Source: Caecitellus pseudoparvulus | Lineage: Eukaryota > Bigyra: Bicosoecida | Length of the DNA stretch: 64,000 bases | NCBI GenBank assembly: GCA_965644315.1 | Contig: CBFFRQ010000018.1 | Coordinates: 682,001-746,000 of the forward strand | Direction: 5' to 3' | Shown: piece after piece, positions 1 through 11,907 of the stretch | Layout: every line of letters starts with the position of its first letter | Position numbering within the stretch: position 1 is the first letter of the stretch | Notes under the pieces: generated by a model | Seen by the model: only the letters and a program-made list of their open reading frames with translations | The model's database searches: none | Told to the model about the DNA's origin: nothing | Position numbers and translations under genes: made by a program

Positions 1-3000
1 TACACTTCTCCGCAGGCATCACAGGCCCATGCTCGCACAAAAGCACTTTCCGAGGCACCTGGCATGCGCGCCGGTATCTCCTTGAAAATCGGGTCCCTGC
101 ACAGATCCAAGTCACGGGCTCGCAAACAAGCAGGGTTGGCGCAGATGACGGGAAGCACGACCGTGTGGCAAGGCTCGTGCCAGGCGGCTTCGGGCGTGAA
201 GTCCTCCACGTGCAGCATGCGCAAGAGGTTCTTGCGCATGATGGCCACTTGCCCTGCCAGCTCGGCATCCAGGGCCAGCACTCGGCATACTGCCTTGGCG
301 AACTCAAGAGCGGGGTTCGTCATTTTCAAGTGCCCTCCGGGTGGGTCTGGGAACTGCATGTCCCCCCGTGCATCCAGCATGAGTGCGTTGGTGTATCGTT
401 GCGCAGCAGGCAGAATCTTCTCCTCGAACAGCTTGTGCATGAACACTGTCTCTGCCTCTGCTTCGTTGCTCTCTTCTTCCATCGTGAGTGGAGCTTCCAA
501 AACACGCTCCAAAGCATCTGCGTCGGACACACTCGCCATTCGCAAATCCTCTGTGCTGGCCACAGTGCCAGCTGGGGCACCAACTTGCGTTTGAGAGGCC
601 ATGAAGGCTGTCATGCGCGCAGTTCGGCGCTGAGAAGCTCTCAGGCGCTTGAACTGGTCAACTTTCTCGATGAGGAAGCCAGTCGTTGCTGCGAACGCAC
701 GCTGAGCCTCCGCAGGAAGGAACGTGGCGATGTTCCACGTCACCCACTTATGGGTGCGAAGGCTGCTCAAGGAGACATCCACTGTCGTGTCTGCTCCTTG
801 CCTCGCGGGTCCTTGCACGTCTTCATCCTCGTCGTCACTCTGCTCCTTCTGGTCTGCTGCGTTGCGCGCAGCTTGCCGTGCTTCGTGGCCCTGCAAAGCC
901 TGCAAGTAAGCCTGCTCCAAGGCGACTCCACCGTAGTTGGCAGAGTCCAGGAACACCAAGTTGGTCCACACCCTCTCAGTTGTAGACTGCAGGTGCCGGA
1001 ACAGGGGCTTCTGCAGCATGGTATTCATAATGTAACGGACGTGAGCGATGGCCGCTAAAGGAGTGCTCTTGTTCGTTGACAGGGTAAGCTGGTGGAACGT
1101 CGCATGCACGACTGTGCCGCCCAGGCCCCTGATCTCCGAAATTAATGTGTGGAAGCACCGCCGCATGAGGCTGTGCACTGCTTGCAGCAGCAGCGGGTCG
1201 TACAGCAACGAAGACGGGCTGGACAACCACTTGTACACATTGTCAAGCATTGCGTGTGCTTCATCTGCTCCTGCGCCCCCCCGCAGCACAGTGTTTGCCC
1301 ACCTTCGCAGGAGCGCACGCAGAACACGCAGTGCTGCAGACACATCGCCCCCCTCTCCCGCCCCTGCAGCTGCAATGCCGGCTGCTTGCTCATCCCCCGC
1401 GGCGTCCTGACCGTCCGCAGCAGGCAGGGCTGCCATGCTCCCAGACATGTCATCCAGTGCATCGTAGTTTATGATGGAAGTGATGACAAGATTGAGGCGA
1501 AACTCTACACAGATCCGGCGGTACGTGCCTGGGCGGGAGATGACGGGGCTTGCGCCAGGCGCGCGCTGAATCGACAATGGGTCGGAGTCGCTGCCTAACT
1601 CTCCTGCGCCACGCTGGGCTTTCCCGGCCATCCGTCCAGCTGAGTGGCTTTGGTTTGCTGCCGCAAAGTCTCCGCCGCCCGCAGCAGTCACTGCAGCGGC
1701 AAGTGCAGCCTCGCTGCCGCCCAAATCAGGTTGCAGCGCGTCTGAAGCCCACAGCAAGTGGGCATTATTCGTCAGAGCACGCCCATAGGCAATGTCCAGG
1801 GCATGGCTTCGCACAGTGCCACCCGGGACATTGCCAACGGGCAGGTGGTGGAAGGTTGCTGCAGCCCTGCGCTGCACGAGCTCCCACTGCGCCTCCCCGA
1901 ATCGCTGCAACACTCTTGCAACCATGGGCCCAGCCCACCGCCAGCCAAGCGCATCCCCTGTGAGGAGGTCCACATCTGCTTTGTGTGGTGCAAGCTCTAC
2001 ATGGGGAAGAGCAGCTGCGCTGGGCACCAGTGCAGCCAGGGCAGTGCATGACTGGGGGGTTTGTGTCAGCAACATGGCAGGGCGTGCTCCTCGAGCAACG
2101 TGTTTGGACAGAATCCCACTCACCACCGGCCAAACGTCAGCAAGGGAGGGGTGAAAGGAGACCCGAGATTCGAGTCGAGTTGCAGGGTGAAGCCAGGGGC
2201 ACTCAGGGTCAGTTGCGGTGCTGGAGATTGTGCTGGAAGCGGTGGGCCTCAAGCGAGCACCCTCTGACCCTGCAGCGCCCCCGTAGAACACAAGATGCAA
2301 GGTCCCCCTCAATGCCACATCTCGGCCGAGCACCAAGGAGTTCACTGCCTCCGGCATCTGATCCCAGATACCCGGGTTGGCTGCCAAGTCCCGCATGACA
2401 TCTGCTTCAGACACTTGCACACCTGCAGCTGCCTGACGCAAGACAACCTCACCTGCCAAGGCTCGCAGGGCAACATCGCGGTTGCTGTCACTTGGCTCTA
2501 GCACCGCAACCACACCATAGTACTGGTCCGCGGTGTTGACCCTGCCCTGCCTTCGAGCCTGAGCGTGGTACAAGAAGGGTGTGACTAGGTTCGCAGAAGT
2601 CACTGAGAGATAGGGGAATGTTGACAAGGGAAGCGTCTCCAGTTCGTGAAGTTGAAAGGCGTGTGCATCTCGGGCCGCAGCAAGGGCAGCCCGAGAACCT
2701 TTTGAGGCCTTGGCAGCTTCGCCCTGCTCTGCCAGCGCAGAAACAATGCCTTTCGTCCCCTCCAGGGCCGTGCCTGGTGGTGCAGCGCGCTTGCGAGCGC
2801 GCCCCTTGGTACGATCCCGGTGAGCACCTTTCGTTGACGTTGGGCCAGCACCAACGGCGCGCAGGAAGGCTTGCTGTCGTTTCTTGGACACTCCAACGAC
2901 ACACGACAATTGCAAGAGGGCCCTGGAGAGAGCTGAGACTTGTGATTCATACACACCTTCCACGTGGGGTGATGCCAAGGCTGACTGAACAAAGCCCCCT

Positions 3001-6000
3001 CTTCGCAAGAACTGCTCCTCCCCGCAGGTGTACGCGTACAAGAACCTTGCGCGGTGGCTGTGCGGAAGCGTCCGCTCAACCAGGTTCAATCCGGGGGTGT
3101 GAAGCAAGTCAGAGCGGTGACGTCGGTAGTTGATGTACACTGTGCGATCTGCAGTGACAGCCAGCTGCTGCATGCGGTCGGGTCCGGTCATGGCCCAAAC
3201 CATGAGGCGCCCAGGCTTCGCGGGGTCTTGTCGGACTTGTAGCACTTGCCAGTGAGTGCCACTGAAGCCCCCCACTAAGGCTGAGGAAGAGTCACTTTGG
3301 AACAGCCCGCCTGTGGCCACAGGCTGCTTGGAAGGAGCAATCACAGAACGCACAACCGTGGGGCCGCGAAGAGTGCCTGGAGCAGACTCTGCGAGCAGCC
3401 GGCGCTTTGCCCTTCGCCAGTGCTGCTTGCGATTGCCCAGCCACTCAATGAAGTCATCTGCACGGGCGTGGTATGACACAGTCTGCAGCTCAGCGGCGTC
3501 CTCTGCCGGGGACGCCGTGCCACCGGCCGGGTTCGGCGAAGCTTTGCCAGCGATCGCTGCTGGGGCTGCAGGGCCCTGTCCAAGTGCCAGCGTGCGGGCA
3601 GCGTGGGGGCGTCGGTGCATGTGAACTCGCGGTCTCTTCGCAAGGGCCCTGCTGAATGGGGAAGTCCCAGCTGGGCAAGCATCTTCGATGTCTAGCGCTG
3701 GGGCCCCTGCGCCTCCTCGTGGCAGCCCACCAGGAGGCGGCGCTGTAAAGAACGACGACAGCTTGGTTTGCTGCATGGGGTCGAGTCGCTCCTTGACGAT
3801 GCGCAGGAGCCAGTCGGGGTGCTCCACCCGGGGCACAGGGTTGTCCAGTCCCTGCAGACCGGCTGGAATGGTGACAATCTTCTGTATGGCTGTGGACAGC
3901 CGAGTTGTGTAGTAGTCCCAGTCCACGATGTTCCTGAGGTCAAAATCAGTCATACCTGAGTCCTTGCACCACTTCCGGAGGAAGTGCTTCATCACAGGCT
4001 CGTCTGCGGAGAAGATGGCCGTCGGAATGGCACGCTCCGTGACTGGTGCGCCCTCTGGGCGCCTGGCAATGACCAGCTTGGTGGTCAAGCCCGCGTCTTT
4101 GACCATCTCTGCCCCCAAGAACTCTGCCAGGCGCTTGGCCGTGGAGATGGCGGTACCTTTTGCTGCGCCGTACTCTTCCAGTCGCTTGCTCAAGTTGCGG
4201 TTCTCACTGATGAGCTCGAGCAACTCCTCATCCTCCACATCCGCCCCCTTGGTCAAGAGGATGTCCAGCCAGTAGTTGGCCGTGTCCGCGACGGCTGCGT
4301 AGCAAGACTCCAACGAGTCCCCCATGAGAAAACGTGCAAACACCTGCTCTTGGAAGATCTTGATGATTTTGAGTTCACCCCGGCGCTTCAACTCGAAGCC
4401 TTTCAACTCCGCCAGTGAGCCGTCAAAGTTAAAGACAGCATAGCGCTTCTTCAGCAGCTTTCCCTCCTCCTGAGAAGCAGGCAGCACCATGCACTTGTAT
4501 GGTCCGTCAACTTCAAAGAAGATGGAGCATTCAGACCGAATGGAGTACGCGCGGCTGCCTCCCTCCTGCAGCATCTGGTACTGGTGGTTGGTGTACCTGT
4601 CGTGCACGTCTGCGTTGAGCATGACACACGGGTATGAAATGCCCAGTTTCTTCCCGTCTATGGTCTTGAAAGAGTAGTCCTCCGGGAAGGATGAGGGCAA
4701 GATGCACCAGATGCCATCAGTGTCAAGTTCAAGCGGGCGGCCAATGCGTTCCACCAGCTCTCTGGCCTGCGTGATGAGGGTGGCTCCCGTGTATGTGACG
4801 ACACCAGCCATTTCCATGCTGTGCCAACGCGCTCCGCGCCGCATGACGTAGCCATAGAAGGAGTTCAAGATGCACTTGTGAGCCAGTTGGAGGGAGTCGT
4901 AGTACACCACTCGCGCCTTGGCTGCTTCAATTTCCAAGGCGTCCCCGCCCTTCTCGGCTGCGACAAGCTTCTTCACCCAAGTTTTCGTCAAACCCTTGTA
5001 CTCATACCGTCGGTCCCTGAACGCCCGAACAGTCTCAACGTAGAACGGATTCTCTCGCTGGCAAATGGTGGCTACCTTTGACGTCTCTGTGGTGTCTTTG
5101 ACGCGCTTGTACACACGCTGGCTGTACTCCTTGACGCGCCGCTTCAACGCCCCTTCCCGCTCCTCTCGTGGGAGCTCAGGATATGGCACTCCATCTACGA
5201 CCTCCACCTCCAACTGTGCTTCGATACGGCGCAGCTCAGATCGGGACAGGGGGTAGTACTCCCCACGCCACACCCACTCCATGTCCCGCTTGCACTTGTG
5301 CTCTGGAGAGTTGAAGTCACAAGAGGCGCAGATAGTCTCGTCAACGATGGCACATGGCTGCAGGCGATTGGAGAGAATGATGTTGGGGTACATGGCAGCA
5401 ACATCCAAGTGGTACACGGAGGGGGTCTCTGACCGGCAAGGCGTGTCCCGCAGCAACTCCAGTCGCTCCACAATCTCGGCCCGAACCTCATCGTAGTTCA
5501 CCACCTGGCTGCGCTCCACTCCATTTTCCACTTCGATGGCAAATGTCAGGGCCTGGTCGATTTTCGAGATGAGCTCGTCAAAGGCAGACGGGTCCAAGCT
5601 GAAGTCGGTTGGGAGGTCAGACCTAAACACTCCACTCTCCAAACACTCCACATGCCCGCCGACGTATGTCTCTGTCTCCAGGAGGTGCCCCTCGTGGAAG
5701 GCAGCCGGCCCGCTGACCTGCTTGTTGGGGCAGACAATGTTTCCCCTGTGTGCCTCCACCATGAGCAGCATTTCACATAATGTGCCAGAGCCCTTGCGCA
5801 GCACATCATCTGGCTGCATGGGAATGATGGTGCACAGGGAGAAGACGAAGTTGTGCACATACTTCATGTACAGGTAGTACGTAGCCACGGCGTCTGAGAC
5901 GGAGTAAGAGGCCATGTGCAGTGGCTGCTCAGCAGCCAGGCGCAGCATGTCCTCGGGGTCGATCTCCACAGGGTCGTACCCGAGCTTGTACTTGGTTACA

Positions 6001-7335
6001 GCCTTCAGGCCGTGGGAGCCGGAGGGCAGGTACGAGTCACGTTTCACCCAGTACAGGCAGTCCATGTGCACTGCTGCCCGCCCCCGGTACTCTCCAGACC
6101 GAGTCGCCCGCACGCCGATTTCCTCGTACATGTCCATGCCATACGCAGCTGCTCGGGTTTCCACAAACGGCCAGTCGAAGAAGTCTCCGTTGTACGTGAC
6201 AAAGACCTGGGGTTTTGTGCTCTGGATGTGGGAGAAGAATGCCTTCAAACAAGCCTCTTCGTCAGCTTCATTCCACACCGTGAACGGGCCCGTGAAGGCA
6301 GGCTTGGGGGTGTACTCGAAGTCAGGGACGTCCTGGCTGACGATGGCGCGGTTGATGATGAGGAAACCCCTGCCGTCCAGCATGTAGGAGATCATGTAGA
6401 TCTGGTCCATGGCCGCATCCGGAAACTTGAGGGGCGCCTTCGTGCACTCGATGTCGAAGGCAAGAATGCGGGGGCCAGCTTTCTCAACCATGTCTGGGAG
6501 GGCCTCCAGCCCAACGCCAGCTGACCCAGACGCCGTCACCTTGTACCACAGCCCCACACGCACTTCGCGGTCAATGGACGTCCTCACGTAGTAGGGCACG
6601 TCGTATTCTCGCAGGTCTTCCAGGGCCTCGAAGAAGTTGTCAGGTGGCGCGGAATCCTGCGGGGAGCGCGGGGACACGGTGCCGAGCCAGCAGACACAGT
6701 GGGATACTCTTCAAACGCCAGGCGCGCGCACACACCTGTGCAGCTGTGGCCTGTGCCACCGCATCTGCCAGGCGGCGCTTGTTCGCCTGCACAATGGGCT
6801 GCAACTCATTGCGAACTTCCATCAATTCCTGCACGGACCGGAACTCGAGCTTCAGCAACGTGCGCTTGATTCCCGAGAGGTGGTTTGGGAGGTCGAGGTC
6901 TTCCATTTCCGCAGTGCTCACGCCCGCAATGAGGCTCTCGAACTTGCGCTCGAGCAGTGCTGTGACTTCCTTGCACCATCGCGCCGCACAGACCACGTAG
7001 AAGTATGGCTGATACACAAGCTGTGCCTTGAACGTTGCCCCATCCTGCTGCAGGAAGTACAAATCCAGCGCGCTGCGCTCGATGCGGTCCTCGTTGGCTA
7101 CACTGGTTGGCAGCATGTTCGTGAGGTAGCCCACTCGGGGCGGCCCTTCTGTAAAAGTCTCGTAGCCGTACTTGTCATCATGCCCAGTCTCCCAGTCTCG
7201 CTGCGCCTTGCGTTCCCCAGTCAGGAGCTGCGAGATGGCCTTGCGAGGGCGACCCTCCTCCCTGCCTCTGCCTCTCCGCGCAGCGCCATACCGAGGGCGC
7301 TTGGCAGCTGCGCCCTTGCGGCGCCCGTACGCCAT
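1..7335 (-). CDS. POLE: DNA polymerase epsilon catalytic subunit, partial (runs off left edge)
   Basis: B-family replicative polymerase that synthesises the leading strand in the nucleus. Two exons are visible: 7335-6736 (200 codons) and 6656 to the left edge, one open frame of over 2,200 codons. The 79-bp intron has GT/AG ends. The N-terminal POLE region is followed by the 3'-5' exonuclease domain with FDIECTKAPLKFPD near codon 268, and by YSVSDAVATYYLYMKYVH. The polymerase domain has YHLDVAAMYPNIIL, the epsilon-typical ELDTDGIW near codon 844, and the KRRGELKIIKIFQ region. At the left edge the first C-terminal Cys cluster appears (VICANPAC, then a CDAC pair), so only about the last 100 residues and the second Cys cluster are missing. 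The copy is over 200 codons longer than human POLE to the same point, partly in a low-complexity stretch after the catalytic core. The start is the first ATG before the conserved N terminus. It is divergent from the bL1 gene, 262 bp away. Confidence 0.97.
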
Positions 7336-7597
7336 GCTTCTAGTCGTGAAGCATGCCTGAGTTTGGCAATTCAGGAGTGTTTGTGGTTTGCCTCTTGTCC
7401 AGCGTTGCCACGAATCGCGCCGCACCTTCCTAGTTCACCCCAGCTGGAGGGGACCCCACAGCTTCTCCTGCCGCAAGACAATGGACGCGACAAAACGAAC
7501 ATGAATGAAACCATCCAGCTCATATGAAGGCAGATGGCTAGCACGTGTGAACCTCAACGATCGCCGCCGGTCACCGTTTCGCCTGCGTTTCGTCCAG
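7336..7597. promoter_or_regulatory. Shared divergent upstream region, POLE / bL1
   Basis: These 262 bases separate the two divergent start codons and must hold both promoters and 5' leaders. I see no TATA box or other clear element. The assignment rests on position only. Confidence 0.45.
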
Positions 7598-8682
7598 ATG
7601 GCAGCGTCTGCCTTGATGGCCAGGCGGGTGGCAGCCAGGGCTGCAAGCGCGCAAGTGATGCCTATTTGCGCTGCATGTGCTCCAGTGGATGCCCTCTGGC
7701 GCCCCCAGCGTTCTTTCGCTGCGCAAGCCAAGAAAGCAGGGGGCAGCAAGAAGCGGAAAAAGGCTTGGTCTATCAAGGTCAGTCCGGACAACTCATCCAG
7801 CTGGCGGGCCGCCATTCACGAGAAGCGCCCTCTCACCATGCCCTGCTCCTCCTCCAACAGAAACGCACTGGATATGGGTACTCTGTGGATGCTGCCTTGC
7901 ACCTCGTGCAGAGCATGGCCACTGCCCGCTTCGATGAGGTGAGCAGCACACTAAGGGTGGTGCTGGTGAGGGCCCTGCTGCACCGCAAGACCTCCTCTCC
8001 GGCACAGACAGTCGAACTGGCATTGCAGCTGGGTGTGGACCCTCGCAAGCCTGGCCAAGCCATTCGAGGCGTCGTGCAGCTGCCACACGGCACTGGCAAA
8101 TCCGTGAAAGTGGCAGTGTTCGCCCGTGGAGCAAAGGCTGAGGAGGCTGCAGCAGCCGGAGCCGATATTGTAGGCGCTGAGGACTTGGTGGCTTCTATCC
8201 AAGCAGGGGAGTGGAGCTTTGACAAGGCTGTTGCGACGCCAGACATGATGGCTGTGGTGGGCAAGGTGGCCCGCATCTTGGGACCCCGCGGGTTGATGCC
8301 GAACCCCAAGCTGGGCACAGTTACGCAAGATGTCGCATCAGCAGTCTCAGCAGCAAAGGCCGGACAAGTGGAGTACCGCGTGGAGCGCAACGGCATCGTC
8401 CACGCTGGCGTAGGCAAGGCCAGCTTCCCGCGCTGGCAGCTGAGGGACAACTTGCGAGCCTTCATGCTGGCCCTCGTGGCTGCCAAGCCTGAGACGATGA
8501 AGGGGGTGTACTTGCGGCACGCATCACTGGCGTCCACCCAAGGCCGGGGTGTGAATGTGGACATGGCCAGCCTGGACCCCAGCAAGGGACTCTTCATGCG
8601 GGAGAGCGATGATGTGGTCGCTGAACTTGCAGCTGCCGCTTCCGCTGGGCCGGTGGGCCAGACAGTCTCGGAGGGTCGATGA
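7598..8682 (+). CDS. Ribosomal protein bL1, organellar
   Basis: Large-subunit L1-stalk protein of a bacterial-type ribosome. Exons are 7598-7777, 7861-7938 and 8008-8682, giving 310 residues. Introns are 83 and 69 bp. The second intron is a multiple of three without a stop, so the frame reads through it; I removed it because splicing restores the family run FDE-TVELALQLGVDP. L1 hallmarks visible are PHGTGKSVKVAVFA, GAEDLV, ILGPRGLMPNPKLGTV and the VEYRVERNGIVHAGVGK stretch. About 45 N-terminal residues rich in Ala, Arg and Ser look like an organelle presequence (MAASALMARRVAARAAS). Mitochondrial is more likely than plastid because neighbouring genes also look mitochondrial, but the sequence does not settle it. 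The gene ends 49 bp from the convergent H-protein gene. Confidence 0.93.
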
Positions 8683-8698
8683 GGCCCCCTGCCTCCCG

Positions 8699-8708
8699 CA
8701 ATGCATTG
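8699..8708. other. Palindrome CAATGCATTG between convergent genes bL1 and H protein
   Basis: A perfect 10-bp palindrome lies inside the 49-bp gap between two stop codons. Related ATGCAT-centred palindromes sit in three other convergent gaps here (25559-25572, 31977-31986, 36824-36835). It may be a 3'-end processing signal used by both strands; that role is inference. Confidence 0.55.
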
Positions 8709-8731
8709 AAGTAGGCGAGCCACCCGCCGCA

Positions 8732-9254
8732 TCAAGCAGACTCGACCAGTGCAGCGTACGCCTCGGCGTCCAGCACCTCCCCGGTGGGCTGGGAAGTCAC
8801 CTTCAGCTTGACGAACCACCCGTCTTCCTCAGGGGATGAGTTGACAAGCTCGGGGTTGCTTTCCAGGTTTGAGTTCACCTCCACAACTTCCCCTGACATG
8901 ACCGCATACACATCGCTGGCAGCCTTCACGGACTCAACCTGGGCGATGGCATCCCCCTCTTCGAACGTTGCGCCCACCTCCGGGAGGCCGACGTAAACGA
9001 CGTCACCAAGCTGCTCTTGAGCATAGTTCGTCACTCCCAACGTTGCCACGTCGCCGTCAATCTGGCAACGGAGGACAGGAGCGGCGTGGTGAATGCTGCA
9101 CAGTGCTTCCCCTGCAGCGGCAGCTCGGCCTAGCTCGCACCTTTGCGTACTCGTGGTTGGGGGTGAAGATGGTGGACATCCAGCGGCTTTGAGGGGCCCA
9201 GCGTGCTGATGTGCGAGACGCTGCCAGGGCAGCTGCTGTTGCGCGGCCGAGCAT
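8732..9254 (-). CDS. GCSH: Glycine cleavage system H protein, mitochondrial
   Basis: Lipoyl carrier of the glycine decarboxylase complex, which shuttles the aminomethyl group from P to T protein in the mitochondrial matrix. Exons are 9254-9141 and 9061-8732, with a 79-bp intron, giving 147 residues. Exon 1 encodes a presequence (MLGRATAAALAASRTSARW) and the start of the mature domain, HEYAK. Exon 2 continues with the H-protein core ATLGVTNYAQEQLGDVVYV and the lipoylation site in VESVKAASDVYA, whose Lys is the expected carrier residue. The C-terminal GWFVKLKV and EAYAAL segments match the family, and length is normal. The first ATG in frame is 9254; an upstream GTG at 9281 was not used. Confidence 0.96.
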
Positions 9255-9705
9255 GGCTGGCAAGGTGCGGAAATGAAGCACTCAGAAGGCCCTCAGCGGC
9301 AGCTTGCTACCCGTCCGGAAGGACCCTGCAGAACGGTAGCATGGTGATAGGTGTAAATATTGTGTGCAAGCGGGTGTGGTTGAGACGGCCTTTGTGGGTA
9401 GTCATGGGCCGGAGGGGGGGGGGGGCGGCTCAGTGCATTCAGCGACGCCTGGCTCGGAAGCACAGAACCTTGTCCAGAAATGTGACTCACGCCAACCTCG
9501 GTCACACCCACGCCGGCAAGAAGGGCCGCAGTAGCCCAGGCATGGGGAACTTCCCGGGTGGCCATATCGAAGCCCGCACCGCCGGCTTGGCCTCATCTAC
9601 ACACCACAGTGAAACTGGCCAGGCAGCGTGAGAGGGCGCACCCTCGCCACCCCATCCTGAACGACCGCTTTTGTCTTCCAGGGCACCTCCCTTAGCACTG
9701 CAGCT
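9255..9705. other. Intergenic region upstream of H protein, with G12 run
   Basis: This 451-bp stretch lies between the H-protein start and the dUTPase stop, both on the minus strand. I see no coding region. It holds a 12-base G run at 9414-9425 and an AT-rich spot (TAAATATT, near 9353) about 100 bp upstream of the H-protein ATG. That spot could be a core promoter element, but this is unproven. A TGCATT at about 9434 may serve the dUTPase 3' end. Confidence 0.5.
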
Positions 9706-10405
9706 CTACTCGTCAGTCCGCGCCTTCTTGGCAACGCCAGTGGACCCAAAACCCCCTGAACCTCTCTCAGAGGCCTCCAAGTCATCCACCTCCTGAACCT
9801 CTGCGACGGCGATGCGCTCCAGGATTAGCTGCGCGATGCGATCGCCTGCCTTGACTGAGAAGTCTTTCTCGGAAAAATTGAACAGGATGACCCCAACATT
9901 GCCTCGGTAGTCGGCATCTGCGCAGGGCGGGAGCCGTGTGTAGGACGCGCACCCCATACACAGCTACCTCGGCAACTCGCAGCTCGCATGGAGAACTCAC
10001 CGATCACTCCAGCTCCAACATCGATGCTGTGCTTCCACGCCAAGCCAGATCGAGGGGCTGGCGACGGAGCGCAGGCGCGTGTGTGGATCACATGTAGAGC
10101 GGGCCGGCGGCATCGCGCGAGTCGCTCACCAATGCGCCCGTAGCAGCCATCTGGGATGATGCATGCAAGGTCAGTCTTAAGCAGGGCCTTGCCCCGCGCA
10201 GGAACGACGCCATCGTACGCGCTGTGCAGGAATGGGCAGGCAGCCGAATCAAATACCGCATGCGAAGTCCCGGCCAGCTCCCTCCGTACCTTGCCAAGTC
10301 ATAACCTGCTGCCTGCAGAGATCCGCGTACTGGCAAGATAGCATGTTCGGAAAGCTTCTTCACTTTCAGCACCAGTTGAGCAGGGGTGCTCGCTGTGGCA
10401 GCCAT
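9706..10405 (-). CDS. DUT: dUTP diphosphatase (dUTPase)
   Basis: Hydrolyses dUTP to dUMP and pyrophosphate, keeping uracil out of DNA and supplying dUMP for thymidylate. Exons are 10405-10290, 10221-10130, 10057-10001 and 9917-9706, with introns of 68, 72 and 83 bp, giving 158 residues, the normal trimeric dUTPase size. All five family motifs appear in order: AAGYDL (1), [19 protein letters not shown] (2 into 3, catalytic Asp included), [24 protein letters not shown] (4) and [11 protein letters not shown] (5). Each splice junction restores a conserved run, for example GRI-APRSGLA. The short N terminus lacks an obvious presequence, so a nuclear or cytosolic form is likely. A basic KKART tail could aid nuclear import (inference). 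Confidence 0.96.
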
Positions 10406-10570
10406 GGCGAGCGGTCGGTTGGCGTTCAAATGCAGGCCGCGCCTGCAAAGATGCAAAGTGTCACTGGGCCGCACGCACGTGCGTGTTGCATTCATGGACC
10501 AGCGGCGCATGCAAGAAGCAGGAGGCGGGGTTCGAAATGTGCTCCCAGTTCACCTCCGCTGCACTGCAGC

Positions 10571-11907
10571 TCAATCACTGTCTGAATCGCCCAGAACGTC
10601 AAACATGGTCCCACCGCCAGCCTTCGCTTCAGGCTGCTCTTCTTCAGGCTGCTGCACCTTCCTGGCCGGTGCGGCCTTGCCGCGGCGGCCTCCCGAGTGG
10701 GCCTCGGAACTCATCCAGCCATCCTTGGAAGCAGCGGGCTTGGCACCGCGGCCACGACCTTTCCCGTGGCCGCGGCTCTTGCCATGTCGCTTGGACCCAG
10801 ACGCAAAGGAGCCCGTGGCTGCCTCAGCACCGGCGGGGGCCCCGCCTTCCGTGGAGCCTGGCATGTCAGGCACGGGGGCCGACCGTGGCAGCAGGTTCAG
10901 CCGAGGGCGGCCACTGGCATCCGTGGTCAAGGCGCCACCCTTCATGCTCCACTTGTCCTGCAGCGCGGCATCTGGCACTGCCTCGGCGCCAGCGCCACGG
11001 CGACGGGGACCGGGGGGCGGGGGCATGTCAGCCAAGTTGTCCTCGCTGCGCTTGGAGGAGCTGAAGGCACTGCCGTGGGGGGCCCCATCACGCCCGTAGC
11101 CATGGCGGCGGGAGCGGTCGCCATCTCGGCGAGGCCCGCGGCTGTCGCCCTCTCGGCGGGAGCGGTCGCCATCTCGGCGAGGCCCGCGGCTGTCGCCCTC
11201 CCGGCGGGAGCGGTCGCCATCTCGGCGAGGCCCGCGGCTGTCACGCGAGCGCCTGCCGCCGCTGCCCTTGTTCTCAGCAAGCTCCACATTGCACATGCGG
11301 CCATTCACTTCGAAGCGCTCCAGCTTGAGGACAGTGATGGCATTGTCGCGTGTGGCCACCGTGACGAAGGCCCGCCCTGAAAACTTGCCATTCTCCTTCG
11401 TCATCAAGTACACGTCGGTCACCTTGACCTCCAGCTTCTCCTCAAAGTGCTTCTTGACGAGTTCGTCAGTGACCTTGAACGACAGATTGCTCAAGAAGAG
11501 CTGCGTTTGGAGGCAGGAGGCGGCGTGGCAAACCTCCGTTGAGGATTGCTCCTCAGTGAATCGTTGGCGTGCGCACGCACCTTGTAGGGTCCCTTTTTTG
11601 GCACGATTGCCTCAAAGTACTCATCAGCCGCGCTTGGGGTGTTCACATCTGTGTTCAGCGGCGGCGAGTGGGTGTAGCGTTCACGGCGCGCAGTTTCTGT
11701 GCTGCGCCACGCCACTCACCCTGGCTGTCCTTTGGGGTCAGCTCGTCCCTGCGACGGCGAAGGCAGGCCGTGCGAAGCAGGCGGCAGGCGGTGGGGCGCT
11801 GCGTGCCACGGTGAGCGCCAGCTTCTCACGCACGGGTGCTGCAGCTTGGACACGTCCACCTCATCAGCGACATCCCCCCAATCAGCCAAGTCCATTTCCG
11901 CAGCCAT
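10571..11907 (-). CDS. RRM protein, eIF4B/eIF4H-like
   Basis: RNA-binding protein with one RRM (KLFLSNLSF as RNP2, GKFSGRAFVTVA as RNP1 region), then an Arg/Asp/Gly-rich tail. The N-terminal acidic Trp motif (LADWGDVADEVD), the early single RRM and the charged repeats resemble eIF4B or eIF4H, which stimulate the eIF4A helicase in translation initiation. Best exon model: 11907-11834, 11701-11581 and 11500-10571, 374 residues, with introns of 132 and 80 bp. The first junction is the least certain, because two nearby donors and acceptors exist and I chose the pair that keeps phase. Residues after the RRM contain three copies of a 16-residue unit, GPRRDGDRSRREGDSR-like. A general RNA-binding role is the alternative. 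Confidence 0.8.
11106..11250. repeat. 48-bp tandem repeat, about three copies, in the RRM gene
   Basis: In-frame tandem repeat with near-identical units encoding an Arg/Asp/Gly-rich 16-mer (minus strand). The copies differ by one or two bases. The unit length is a multiple of three, so copy-number change would not break the frame. Confidence 0.8.

Noticed and set aside
7534-8007. Reading the bL1 gene as one unspliced frame from 7534
   Set aside because: The 7534-7860 part has no L1 similarity. Splicing 7778-7860 and 7939-8007 gives the presequence and the conserved FDE-TVELA run.
9411-9430. G12 run as an assembly gap or telomere-like repeat
   Set aside because: Flanks are ordinary unique sequence and the run is not repeated. 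It is only a homopolymer.
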